Shown one piece after another: positions 1 to 10,100 of a stretch of 64,000 nt of DNA; within the stretch, counting starts at the first letter, position 1; the number at the start of each line of letters is the position of its first letter. The translations under genes were made by a program, and so were the position numbers. This stretch comes from Alligator mississippiensis (taxonomy: Eukaryota; Chordata; Crocodylia; Alligatoridae): positions 21,026,501 to 21,090,500 of the forward strand of contig NC_081835.1 in NCBI RefSeq assembly GCF_030867095.1, read 5' to 3'. The notes beneath the pieces are model-generated. The model did not search any database. It had not been told where the DNA came from and saw nothing but the letters and a program-made list of their open reading frames with translations.

Positions 1-333
1 CGGGGGCAGCTGCCGGGCAAGTGGCCGCAGGCGAGGTCTTGGCTCCGGCCGCCCGGGCCCACGTCGACTCGCCGCCCCGCGCTGGGACTGAAGGGGCAGC
101 TGCTCAGAGGCAGCATCCTCCTCGCAGAGCTGCACCTTGGCCCCCCACCACGGGCCTGTCCTGGGCCTTGCAGAGTCCCCGTCCGCGGCGCTTGGGCAGG
201 GGGAGAATGGAACCGAGTGAAAGCCGGCTTTGCCGCCAGCTGAACTCGACCAACCAGCCATTTCTAGATGACAGAGCACCAGGAAGCCGTTGGGGATATG
301 GGCGTTTGCTGGGATACGTAGCGGGCATGTTGG
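1..333. promoter_or_regulatory. CpG-rich sequence of unknown role
   Basis: The first 100 bases are dense in CpG and the whole stretch is GC-rich until a CR1 begins at 334. It could be the edge of a CpG-island promoter for DNAH12 or a neighbour, with an untranslated first exon. It could equally be one more GC-rich repeat of the kind common in this window. No coding match or convincing donor was found. Confidence 0.25.
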
Positions 334-1470
334 TCATAGACTCGTAGTTGTCGGGGCGGGAAGGGACCTCGCGGATCACTGGGTCCAGCCCCGCTGCGCT
401 TGGGCAGGGAAGACTGGTGGGGTCAGATGATGCCAGCCAGGTGCGTGTCCAGATGTTTTTTGAATGTTTCCAGAGTAGGGAATGTTTCCACCTCTGGGGG
501 AAATCTGTTCCAGACCCCGGACACTCGAACCATAAAGAAGTTCTTCCTTATGTCCGATCTAAAGCAATCCACTAGCAGTTCATGACCATTATTCCTTGTC
601 TTCCCCTGGGGTGCCTTGGTGTACAGATGCTCCCCCAGGCCCTGAAGTGCACCCCTTATGTTCTTATAGGTTGCCACCAAGTCTCCCCTAACTCTTCTCT
701 TCTCCAGGCTGAACAGTGCCATGTCTTTTGGCCTCTTATATGATCTGCTCTCCAGACTTCTAACTATATGTATAGTCCTCCTTTGGACTCTCTCAATCTT
801 CTCCACAGCCTTCCTGAAGTGCAACTCCCAGAATTGAGTAGAGCAAGAGGACAATATCCTTAGTCTTGCTTGAGATGCATCTGTAGATGCATACCAGTGT
901 CCAGTGGCAATGCACAGTGGGTGCACGTGCACCCCCTGCCCGGCCATGCTTTCTGCTTAGGTGATGGGCAGGAGGGGCAGGCAGGAGTGCTGGTGCCCCC
1001 CTGGGAGTGCCAGCCGGGGGGGCAGGAGGACCAGATGTAGTGCTGCGGCCACTTCCCAGTCAGTGAGTTTTGCCACAGAGGACCACCCCCCTGTCACTGG
1101 GGCAGGGGAGGGGGCCATGTGCCCCCCCCCCCCACTAAGGTGGCACCAGTGTCTTACCAGTGCTTTGCTAGCTACAGCATCGGATTGATGGCTTATGTTT
1201 ATTCTGTGGTCTAGCACGACACCCAGGTTTCTTGTGGTTGTGGTGCTAGCAAGTGTAGCACTGCCAACCCTGTAAGTGTTTGCAAATTATTTCTCCCCAG
1301 ATGGAGCACTTTGCATTTTTTGGTGTTAAACATCATCAGGTTTTGATCTGCCCACAAGTGACTGTGAGCCTGTCCAGGTCAGCCTGTATCCCCAGCCTGT
1401 TTTCCAGCATGACTGTGGTTAATTGAACCCCTTCAGCTCCTGTCATGCTCAGAAGAAGGCCTCTCATGTC
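334..1470 (-). mobile_element. Old CR1 LINE 3' portion, interrupted
   Basis: The reversed 3' end of a CR1 starts at 334, with GGAAGGGACCT at about 360. It runs 5'-ward through the C-terminal part of the reverse-transcriptase ORF to 901 and resumes from 1145 to about 1470 (for example GATGGAGCACTTTGCATTTT, 1300-1319). It is heavily diverged. The gap is a younger DNA-transposon insertion listed separately. Confidence 0.8.
902..1144. mobile_element. Short DNA-transposon insertion inside the CR1
   Basis: This block splits the CR1. The 9-mer ACCAGTGTC stands on both sides (893-901 and 1145-1153). Removing the insert and one copy leaves a continuous CR1 reading across the join. An 8-9-bp duplication fits the hAT superfamily. 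It contains GGGTGCACGTGCACCCCC, which recurs near 19312. Confidence 0.5.
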
Positions 1471-1919
1471 ACTACCTTCCTTTGAAGCAACCTTCAATTT
1501 TGGAGTGGTTTTGGGCAAGTTTCTAGTGCCAAATATTCATGCTGCTCTCTATCCTTTTGTGTCTGTATAACCTTTGGTGAGCATGTACAAAGTAGGCTCA
1601 ATCCACTTGCATTTGGGAAATGAGAGAAGGAATAGGGGATCCTGGTTTTATGTAAATCCGTGGCAACTCTCTGACTTTGTTTCTTTAAATCTGAATTAAT
1701 TTCAGGAAAAGATCTTTCTTCTCTCTGGTCTGGCTCCCCTTACTTATTGAATGCTCATGCACTGAAGTTATACTCCTATACTCAGTTGTCATGGCTGCTG
1801 CTTTTCTTTTCCATGGAGGCCTAATATTAATAGGATACTCAGACCTTGAGCTATGGGTCAAACGCGCCATTGACCTGTAAGCACAAATAAACGGGCCAGT
1901 GTCTTTTTGCCTCATTAAG

Positions 1920-2950
1920 AAGGATCCTGCTTTCCTCTGACAAAAAAAATCAAAATTCTCTGATAAAACCAAAATCTGCATTTTTCCGAAACACAACTGT
2001 GTGTGTGTGTATGTGTGTGTGTATTAATTGAACAGTGTTTTGATATATTTACAATTTTAAAGTAATTTGGACGTCTACCAGTGCCTCGATCATTATAATT
2101 AAATAAATTCTAAATACCTATAAATGTTGGTATTTGATTTTGGTTTTTATATCATGGGAAATCGGAGCTCCCCCGTCTGCTTTGCTCACCGGAATGTGTG
2201 TCTAGCTGTGGCTGTCCCCCTCACTGCTTTGTGGTGCTGAGCAGTCCTGATATGTTGGTGCCTTGCCCCTGCCCATGTTATTTCCCCTCACTCTCAACAC
2301 GCGGCCCTCGAGCCCTGCTGGTGCCCCTCACTCCCAACCCACTGCCCCCAGTTCCCCAGCATGGGGGGAAGGGGTGGAGGGCAAGGGTTGTGTAGGAATA
2401 GGTGATGCCCTAGGCAACACGTTGGGGGGGCCATAGGGAGGGCACACGCCAGCTGTGCCTTCATGGCTGTCAAGGTGAAGCACTGCAAAGTTGTGCTTCC
2501 CTGCTGCTGATGGGTGGGCAGGCCATCACCTTAGTGGCCATGGTCACGTGGAGTTCCTGGTGCTGGTGGCAGCACCAAGCCTCCTTGCCCCGCTCTGCCC
2601 TCCCACACCAAGTTGCACCTGCCTGGTGTTGCTCTAGCCAGGCTGCAGTCCTGTGACCTGCTGTACCCCCGATATGTGCCTCTACAAATTTCCCTGACAT
2701 GTCACCTGTGCCCCCTCATGTCATCTCTGTTCTCATGCATCATCTATGTCCCCCCAATAGACTTACCTGCAGAGAGCTGCTCTCCGCCATGTTTTTTGGC
2801 TGTATTGCTGGTCATGAGCATGTGTGCGCGCACATGGCGCATGTGCCAGCCTGTAAGGGAAAACCTGCTGTTTCCCATATTTTTCTCCCTTAAAGGAGAA
2901 AATCCGCATTTTTCTGTGGGAAAGAGAAATCCTGGATCCCTGCTCGTTAG
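1920..2950. mobile_element. TIR-type nonautonomous element, copy 1 of a GGATCC-ended family
   Basis: Ends share an inverted motif: AAGGATCCTGCTTTCC near 1919 and, reversed, GGGATCCAGGATTTCTC near 2942. Beside each end are A/T-rich CTGCATTTTTC-like runs. The middle (2160-2860) is C-rich and noncoding. A related left end stands at 52970. Boundaries are approximate. Confidence 0.4.
1999..2022. repeat. (GT)n microsatellite
   Basis: About twelve GT units with one AT interruption. Confidence 0.95.
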
Positions 2951-3221
2951 CAGCTCTTTGCAGAAATGCAGAACAGGATTGGCTGGGTTAACAGAGTGTG
3001 GCAACTGTCCTGTTCTACCTAGAAAGCCAGCTGCTGCAATTTGGGATGAGTGTCTGTGTGTGTCTCCCTCTTTTTTTTGAAAACTAGAAATAGAAGAAAA
3101 TGGAAGTAGAAGGGACTTCAGAGGGCACGTTGGGGAGAAGATTGAGGGGACTGTGACAATCTTTGTTTTGTGTTGCAAAGTAGGAAAATGTGTTTATCTA
3201 GGTGAGAACCAGGCCTGTGAA

Positions 3222-3630
3222 CTACTGGCACAGAATCACAGAGAAGTAGGGCTGGAAGCAGGGCTCCATGGGTCATCTTGTTCAACCCTTTGCCTGAGGT
3301 AGGATCAACCCTATCTAAACCATCCTATACAAACAGTAATCTAAACCTGCCTCCTGTCAATCCTGATACAAAATAAACCTAACACCTTAATTTGCCACAC
3401 ATAAAGCAGGAGAACCATGGCAGCCAATGTCCTGCTTTTATAAAATGTTGTCAATATATGCTCGAGTTCCTGGGTAGAGGGCCAGACATCCCTGCTATAA
3501 AGGAAGGCAAAAACCCCCATAGTCAATACCAATTTGACCGTGGGGTAAAATTCCTTTCTGACCTCAAATATAGGAATTGGTCTGACCCTGACCAGAGGAG
3601 GTATGAAAGGGATGTTCCATTCACTATATT
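3222..3630 (-). mobile_element. CR1-like LINE 3' fragment (divergent subfamily)
   Basis: Begins CACAGAATCACAGAGAAGTA and GGGCTGGAAG, a reversed CR1-type 3' end. It continues through AAGGCAAAAACCCCC and GTAAAATTCCTTTCTGACC, which I associate with the 3' untranslated part of an older CR1-like LINE in amniotes. Strongly decayed. Confidence 0.5.
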
Positions 3631-3896
3631 AGAATCTGCTAATTCAATATATTTCAAAGATGAAATGTAAACATAATATTTTTATGATGTGTTAACAGCG
3701 GTACAGCACGTGTAGTAACTGAGTAGTATTCCAGGGAGGTGTAGGAATACTACCAATCGCTATATACCACAAGCAGCAAGCATAAAATATGATTCATTGT
3801 TGTGGTTGGTATATAAAAGATTCCATTGCAGGGCCAGGGAGCTTTTGGATTCTTCAAAAGAAAAACTGACATTAATGTAATTATACCTTCTCTTTT

Positions 3897-3927
3897 AAAA
3901 AAAAAAAAAGGGGGGGGGGGAGGGGGG
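3897..3927. repeat. Poly(A) run joined to poly(G) run
   Basis: Thirteen A followed directly by ten G, an A and six more G. A pure purine tract on the + strand. Confidence 0.95.
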
Positions 3928-4096
3928 CTTGTCTCACTCTTATAATTTTTCCATGCCCAAAGGGGTATTCAGATGTTCAGTTTGCACACAAATATAAGTG
4001 CACAACATGTGCACAGCTCTCTGACTTCAATTTATGAAAACTAGGCCCATAATATAGCAAGACTATTTATTATTGGTAATTTTAGAATGGAGGCAG

Positions 4097-4161
4097 TACA
4101 CACACGTGTGCATGTGCGTGCGTGTGCGTGCGTGCGTGCGCGCACACACACACACACACAC
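4097..4161. repeat. 65-bp strictly alternating pyrimidine-purine tract
   Basis: CA, TG and CG dinucleotides alternate without a break across the interval, with a self-complementary CA...TG...CA layout. This is classic left-handed (Z) DNA-forming sequence. It lies upstream of the DNAH12 start. Confidence 0.95.
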
Positions 4162-4899
4162 TGGCTAAACTGCTTGGAACATATTTCTGGACTGTCTCTG
4201 TTTTTCCTAGTGTGCTTATCTGCATTCTGTTCCATTAAAGGACTGGCTAGGGATCTTATTTTGCTTATTGTAGCTATAACGGGGCACAAGCTAAATTCAA
4301 AACAAAGCAGCATGGACAAAGACCTATATTTGGAGATCAGACTGTCTCCATTAACCCATTGAAAAGCCTAAGATCAAATTTACATATTTACAATTTAAAA
4401 GAGAATGTGGTATTTTTCACTTTATACATACATCTTCAGGAAGCAGATAGTAGTGTATTTGTCCCTTACAGGCTTTTTAGGTAGAAATACTTCTCCATTA
4501 CTCTTCCTCCCTGATTTATTTTTTTCTCTCTTTACTAAGTCTCCACATTTGTATCATCTTTAATTTTCCCTTGAGTTCTTTGATACTGCCTTGTAGTTTT
4601 CCACTCACTGACTTCTTGTTTTCACAAGAGGAAGAATTTCACAAGGTCATTGTACAGATTCCATTCCTTGGTACTGTGGATCAATTCCACCCTTCCCTGG
4701 CTTGTGTACCCTCTCCCTTTGGTAAGGATATGGGGAAGGAGTTTGTGGGAGTTAATGCACCAATCTTTGGCTAATCAAAGTGCAGAGAGAGTGATCATCA
4801 GTTTCTTAGCCTACTGCCTGACTGTATGTCTAGGAAAAAATGTTGACAATGCTAATATAATAAAGGGCTTAGTCAGACAGTCTGTCTGTCCATAACACA

Positions 4900-4949
4900 C
4901 TTGGAGCACTCTAATCAGTTACTGAAACAACTAATTAGAGTGCTCCAAG
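4900..4949. repeat. Near-perfect 21-bp inverted repeat
   Basis: CTTGGAGCACTCTAATCAGT at 4900-4919 is mirrored at 4930-4949 with one mismatch over 21 bp and an 8-base loop. It looks like the closed end of a fold-back MITE of the type seen elsewhere here. Confidence 0.85.
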
Positions 4950-5530
4950 AACGTCATGGACAGGCGGCGGTGTGGCGGAGCACTGCCATGACTGCAGGAC
5001 AGAAGGGGCGGAATGGCGGGAGCAAGGCCAGCGCCTCTGGTCTCACCCCCCCTCCTGACCCTGATCCCTGAAGGTGGTGGAGCACTGGCAGGGATGGAGT
5101 CAGGGGCAAGGCGCTCACCCGCTTCCCCTGGTCCTACTTCCTGGAGGTGGCAGCAGAGCGTTGCCATGACAGATGGGACGGAGCGGAGAGAGTGGGCGGG
5201 GCGAGGTGCTAACCTCACCCCCACCTATAGACTTGCTCCCCGGAGACATTGGAATGCCACTGTGACTGCAGGGATGGAGGGGAGTTGGCTGCTTCTTGGA
5301 GGTGGCGGCAGCATAGGCTACCAGCAGAGGGGGATGGTGGGGCAAGCTTCCCCCTCCCCTCCCCCGCTCTTGGGAAGCGGTGGTGGCACGGGGGTGTGGG
5401 GGTTAGGGTTACAGTTAGGGTTAGTAAGCTTACCCCCATCCCCTCCTGCTCCAAATCCCTCCCCCAGCCGCCCATCTTTCTTGATGGGCAATTTGCTAGT
5501 CCATTAAGTAAAGGCAGAGTTATAATTGAG
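4950..5530. repeat. GC-rich, internally repetitive noncoding block
   Basis: Repeated variants of GCCATGACTGCAGG and TGGAGGTGGCAGCA on alternating background, ending near 5530. Around 5400-5426 are three TTAGGG-like units, too few for a telomere relic. Likely the body of a nonautonomous element starting at the inverted repeat at 4900. Confidence 0.4.
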
Positions 5531-5679
5531 AGGCTGGAATGCAAGACAACTGAATGAAAAGCCTTCACCTCCAGCAAAAGCCAAAAGATAGGAAGGTTAG
5601 CATAATCCTGAAGGGAAACTTTACCATATTTACCAGCAGTAGTGATCTGGAAACTTGTCTGCAACCCAGTTTTCACATA

Positions 5680-6651
5680 GGCTAGGGACAGACATTACAC
5701 ACAAACTGGTTTCAGTGTTCAGAAACTGGTTTTAAGCTGTAACAGAACAGATGTTCAGTGCACATAAACCAGTCTGAAAATGCCTGAAACTGGTTTGTGA
5801 TAAACCTGGTTGAATGTAGTATCAGACTTAACTGATTTGGGTCAAACCAGTTTATGCAATGTCTGTCCCAGACCCCTTGCTGGTTTAAGTTAAATCAGAG
5901 TCCTCCAGCATTCCAGATGCTTTGCAACCCTTGGCAGGGCTCTGCTCTCTATTCCAGCCTGGCAGCACTGGCCCCACCCCTCTGCTCCCTGGCTGCAGCT
6001 CTGACAGAGACTGCAGGTACATTGGGATCTGCCTGGCTTCCTCCTGCTCCCGCCGTCCCCCTCACCACTCCCTGTTCAAGCAGGAGTTCCTCCCTTCGCC
6101 TCTGCCTTACACAGACACCTCTCAGCATTAGCTAGCATACCACATGCTGGCTACGGTACGTGCTGTGGGAGGCAGGACAAAGGCAGACAGAACAGTGTCC
6201 GCTTAGGTCTTTTTTAAGCTAATCAACAGGTAGCTGGTAATGTCCCTTCATTCCTTGCTTGGAAAAAGTTGTTTAATAAGAGGTTGAACTAATGAGAGAG
6301 GCTTTGTTTTTGTCTGATGGGCTGATAACTCCCTGTGTAACTCCCTGCTGTGTAACTAAGTGCTCAATAGACAGTGGCAGGGAACCCCTCCCTAATCAGA
6401 GCATCCTGCTGGGGCCTGGCCATGCCCTCCTCAGCTCAGCATTGTGGAAGGGAAGGGATGGCTGTTGTAGCACCCCCGTTGTCCCCACCTTCGGCTTTTA
6501 GCCTGAGCCACTGCAGGCATGTGTCTGCATTTTTAGAATGAAAAGGGAATGTCTATCCACCTCAGAATTGGCTCAAGCTTTGCAGGTTAGACTAACCTCC
6601 AAAGATTGAATCAATTCTGGCTCAGGCTTTTTGAATGTCTGTCCCTAGCCA
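5680..6651. mobile_element. TIR element of a CTAGGGACAGACAT family, copy 1
   Basis: Terminal inverted repeats GGCTAGGGACAGACATT (5680-5696) and AATGTCTGTCCCTAGCC (6635-6651) are exact complements. The subterminal parts match, in opposite orientation, the two ends of the element at 22895-23391. No transposase frame; the middle is Pu/Py-mixed noncoding sequence. The duplicated target site is unclear. Confidence 0.75.
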
Positions 6652-6983
6652 TGCAGATCTACCAAAACAAAAAGAACAACATAAGTAAAGTTCATCTTAC
6701 AGCATTCAGAGCCACACATACCAGATCTAGTTACTTGCTTTTGTATGTGCCAATGAAAGAAGAGCGCCCTAATTATCTCAGTGTACTTTGAAGTTTAAAT
6801 ATAGACTTTTCTTTTTTTAGAAAATATAGACTTCTCTGTTACAGAAACGTGAATGCTCTGGTGCTTGGATTATGGAAATTATTGCAAGTAACACATTCTG
6901 CTGCAAGTACAATTTAGTTTGTGATCTGTTCTATCTGTTTTTGGGAAGATGTATTTTAGTATCTTGTTTTATTATGGTTTTAG
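6652..6983. other. Sequence just upstream of the DNAH12 start, no further feature
   Basis: AT-rich, with a pyrimidine-rich end leading to TTTTAG before the start codon. Read as intron 3' end rather than promoter. No TATA box or repeat is recognised. Confidence 0.5.
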
Positions 6984-7153
6984 ATGGAGCTTTCAAACAG
7001 ATCAACAGCACCTACTGAAAAAGAGAGTTGGAGCGTGCGGTTGCCACCGATCGTCTTTCCTACAGCAATCACAGCTGATGTCTCACCAACACACAATAAG
7101 CTATTGAAACACCGAAGATTCAAGGAACAGCAAAAGATGCTTCATCAGATAGT
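6984..7153 (+). CDS. DNAH12: DNAH12 exon 1 (start codon)
   Basis: Residues 1-57, with codon 57 split 2/1. The ATG follows directly on an acceptor-like TTTTAG, so at least one upstream untranslated exon is implied. If the transcript instead reads through, the TAG is an in-frame stop just before the ATG. Either way this is the best start. LPPIV (20-24) matches the remembered DNAH12 N-terminus, and a basic stretch [10 protein letters not shown] follows. Donor GTGAGT. Confidence 0.85.
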
Positions 7154-10100
7154 GTGAGTTACATTCAGTTCAATAAATAAGTGGTATTCAAGCTTGAAAT
7201 TAAAACATCAGTTTACTCTGATATAGCTGAGAGGTTTTAAGGGTTTCTGTCTAGCGTTCTGCATTGCTACCCAGTGCAATGCTCACTATAGTATTTAAGC
7301 ATCATCCATACAAAATTGTATAGCAAAGATGGTGAAATTTCTTGATCTTTTTTTTTCTTTACAGGGTCATAACTCTGCTGGCGTAGGCTTGGGAATAAAG
7401 GAAGTGTTTAGATTTAAGTAGCACTTATGGTGGATGTTGGCTGCAAAGGACCAACTCTCAGGATCATCATCAATTCTAGTTTATTGGTCGGGATGTGACG
7501 TTACCAATATAATCATAAATGCTAACTTTGAGGTATGGGGGATACTGGTCACCTTAACACACACACACACACACACACGTGCACTCACTCATTCAAACCC
7601 ATGTAATTTAAGCTCATGGGGCGTGTCCAGATGAGCGCGCATGTGCCTCTTGCTCCACCTCAAACCCTTTTGAGGCGGGGCAAGAGGCACGTGTGGGAAC
7701 AAAAAAAATGTTCCCTGCGCTGCAGGTTTGCAGCGCGGGGAGAAAATTAGACCCCTGGATAACTAGGGGTCTAAAAAAACCAAAACAAAAAAAAGTGGGG
7801 CAGGGCACAGTCCCGGACCGTGCCCTGAGGCAATCAAAGGCTGTGTCCTCCAGGGAGATGCTCTGGCTGCCAGAGCATCTCCACGGTTGGCCCCTCACCC
7901 TGGTGCTGAAACATGCGGCCAGCCAGGCCACGTGTTCAGCATCAGGGCTCCGGTGATGGTGAGTAAGGGGTCGGGGGGGCTGGGGGAGGGGACCATGGGG
8001 GGGGATCCCCGCCAGCCCCGCCTGTTCCCCCAGCCTCCCCGATCCCTGCTCTGCCTGGCCCTTCCCCACCAGCCTCCCAATCCCTGCCCAGCAGGGTCCT
8101 ACCACCTTCAGGGCTCCTCTGCTGCCCAACCAGGCTGGGCCCAGGGCAGCAGGAGCAACCCCAAGATTGGCAGGACCCGGCAGGTGCAGTGCACGGTCCC
8201 TGTGCACTGCACCAGGTACTGCTGCCCTGGGCCCAGCCCGGCCCCGCCGGGCAGCAGAGGGGCCCTGGGGGTGGCAGGACCTGGCTGGGCTCGGCACATG
8301 GTCCCTGTGTGCCACGCCAGGTCCTGCCACCAAGGGCCCAGCCTGGCCAGGCGGTAGAGGGGCCCCAAGGGCGGCAGGTCCTGCCACCAAGGGCCCGGCC
8401 CGGCAGTAGAGAGGTCCCTGGACCTGGGTGAGCTCAGCATGTGGTCTCCATGTGCCGTGTTGGGTCCTGTCAGCAAGGGCCTGGCCCAACCACGCAGCAG
8501 ATGGTCCCCAGGGCCAGCAGGACCTGGCTGGGCCCGGTGCACGGTCTCTGCATGCCGTGCCGGATTTTGCTGCCATGACTCAGAGCACCCCACTCCAGCT
8601 GCTGCTGCTGCTGCTAAAGGTAAGTTATGGGCCCTGGGCAGGGGGCCTGGGACCCTCCAGGGTGCCTAGGACCCTAGGCAGGGAGGCTGGGGCCCTCCAG
8701 GGAGAGCTGGGACCCTAGGCAGGGGGACTGGCCCTCCAGAGGGAGCTGCGACCCTGGGCAGGGAGGCTGGGGCCTTCTGGGGGATTGGGGCTATAGGCCT
8801 CCAGGGGGGAGCTGGGGCCCTGTTGGGGGGGATGGGCGCATTCCGTGTGTTGTGTAGGGGGGCTGCACCCTGTGGGGGCCAGGGGACCCACCCCTCCAGA
8901 GCAGCCTCCCCACAAGGTCTCCCACACCCACAGTCCCCCCAATTGTGTTAAATGTGGAAAAACATGGATTTTGGGGTATTATTAAAAATGGATTTGGGAT
9001 GCTGCTGCAGCAGTCCAGCTGGCACAAGGGATAATGTCCCCAGGTACCAAGTGGCCGAGTACCAGAAGTTCCGGAGAGCGAGTAGCTCTGAGCTGCTTGC
9101 CAGGGCAGCTTTTTGTATGGATGGGGCCAGGACAGGGCAGCTTTTTATACTGCTGGGGACAGCACAGGTTCTGGCCCCGGGCTCTAGCTCCCCCTAGCTG
9201 CAGATCCGGGAGCAGCCAGGCAGGGTTATTTTGCCCCAAGTGGCACAATTTGCTCCACAACAAAGTGCATGTCCGAGCACATGCGCTGAGGCAAGAAGCC
9301 CCCGCTCAGATTTGCACCGCTTCTATTTGAGCTGCTGCAAGCGCACGTGCTTGCATGTGTGGACGTGCCCATGTAATATAGTGTATAATGTAGTGATTGT
9401 GACAGCACTGGTGTCAGTATATCTACCTATCTGAGGCCCTGGAGTCTGCTATCAATGCTGGGCTTCCTTCAAGGCAATGTCTTCTCCAGAAGGGGTTCAC
9501 CTGCTTGTCCTTCTGTCTCGTTAAGTCAGGTGCTGGATGGGAGGGTGCCACTGAGGGTCATGCTTCACTGACTTTTATCCCTTTTTGGCAGACTTGTGTG
9601 ATCCCCCAGCATCATCTTGGCTGCCCAATCTGGAGGTCACTGTCCCATTTGGGTCTCGAGTAGTGCATGACAGCTGTCAGTCACAGGGGTTTCTGCCTGC
9701 CAGTACGTGCAGTTTGGGGAGTCCACCCTTGACTTGATTGACTCAATGGCTGTATTTCCATGGGTTTCAGGAATAGTCAATAGGGTGGGTGCTCAGTTCC
9801 GGGAACCAGCTCCTTGGCTTGATTAGCCTAAAATGGCTTGTAGAGTAGAGTTTTGTAATGGTAAGTTCCTCTGGCTAGGCTATTGTCAATTAACAGCCAG
9901 AGGTTCTTGCTTTGTCATTTAATTACCTACTGATCATCATACATACTCGCATTCACTCAAGGGACCAGCCCAGTATAGCAGATTTTAGCACTTTACAATA
10001 ACAATTTCAATGCAGTTTTTAACAATTTCACAATTTTAACAATTTCAATGCAGTTTTTAACAATGGTGTAACTTCATTCTACAGGGAGTACATTCCTTAA

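Larger units (their letters stand above)
7614..9372. mobile_element. 1.76-kb TIR-bounded GC-rich nonautonomous element
   Basis: The ends CATGGGGCGTGTCC (7615) and GGACGTGCCCATG (9361-9373) are inverted matches continuing with (A/C)ACATGC...GCACGTGC. The body is GC-rich and built of two tandem-repeat zones. It carries long open frames on both strands, but their composition (Pro, Gly, Ala and Arg from GGCC-type repeats) and lack of any known domain argue against a gene. Lies in intron 1. Confidence 0.6.

Noticed and set aside
104-379. Possible head-to-head neighbour gene (PDE12 expected near DNAH12 in mammals)
   Set aside because: The minus-strand translation shows no resemblance to the remembered PDE12 N-terminus, and the frame runs into CR1 sequence.
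5400-5426. Interstitial telomere repeat
   Set aside because: Only three TTAGGG-like units with an interruption; within chance for GC-rich repeat DNA.
7614-8593. Open frames of 160-320 codons on the minus strand and similar ones on the plus strand
   Set aside because: They lie in GC-rich tandem repeats inside a TIR element, are open on both strands at once, and show only repeat-derived Gly/Pro/Ala/Arg wording without a domain.
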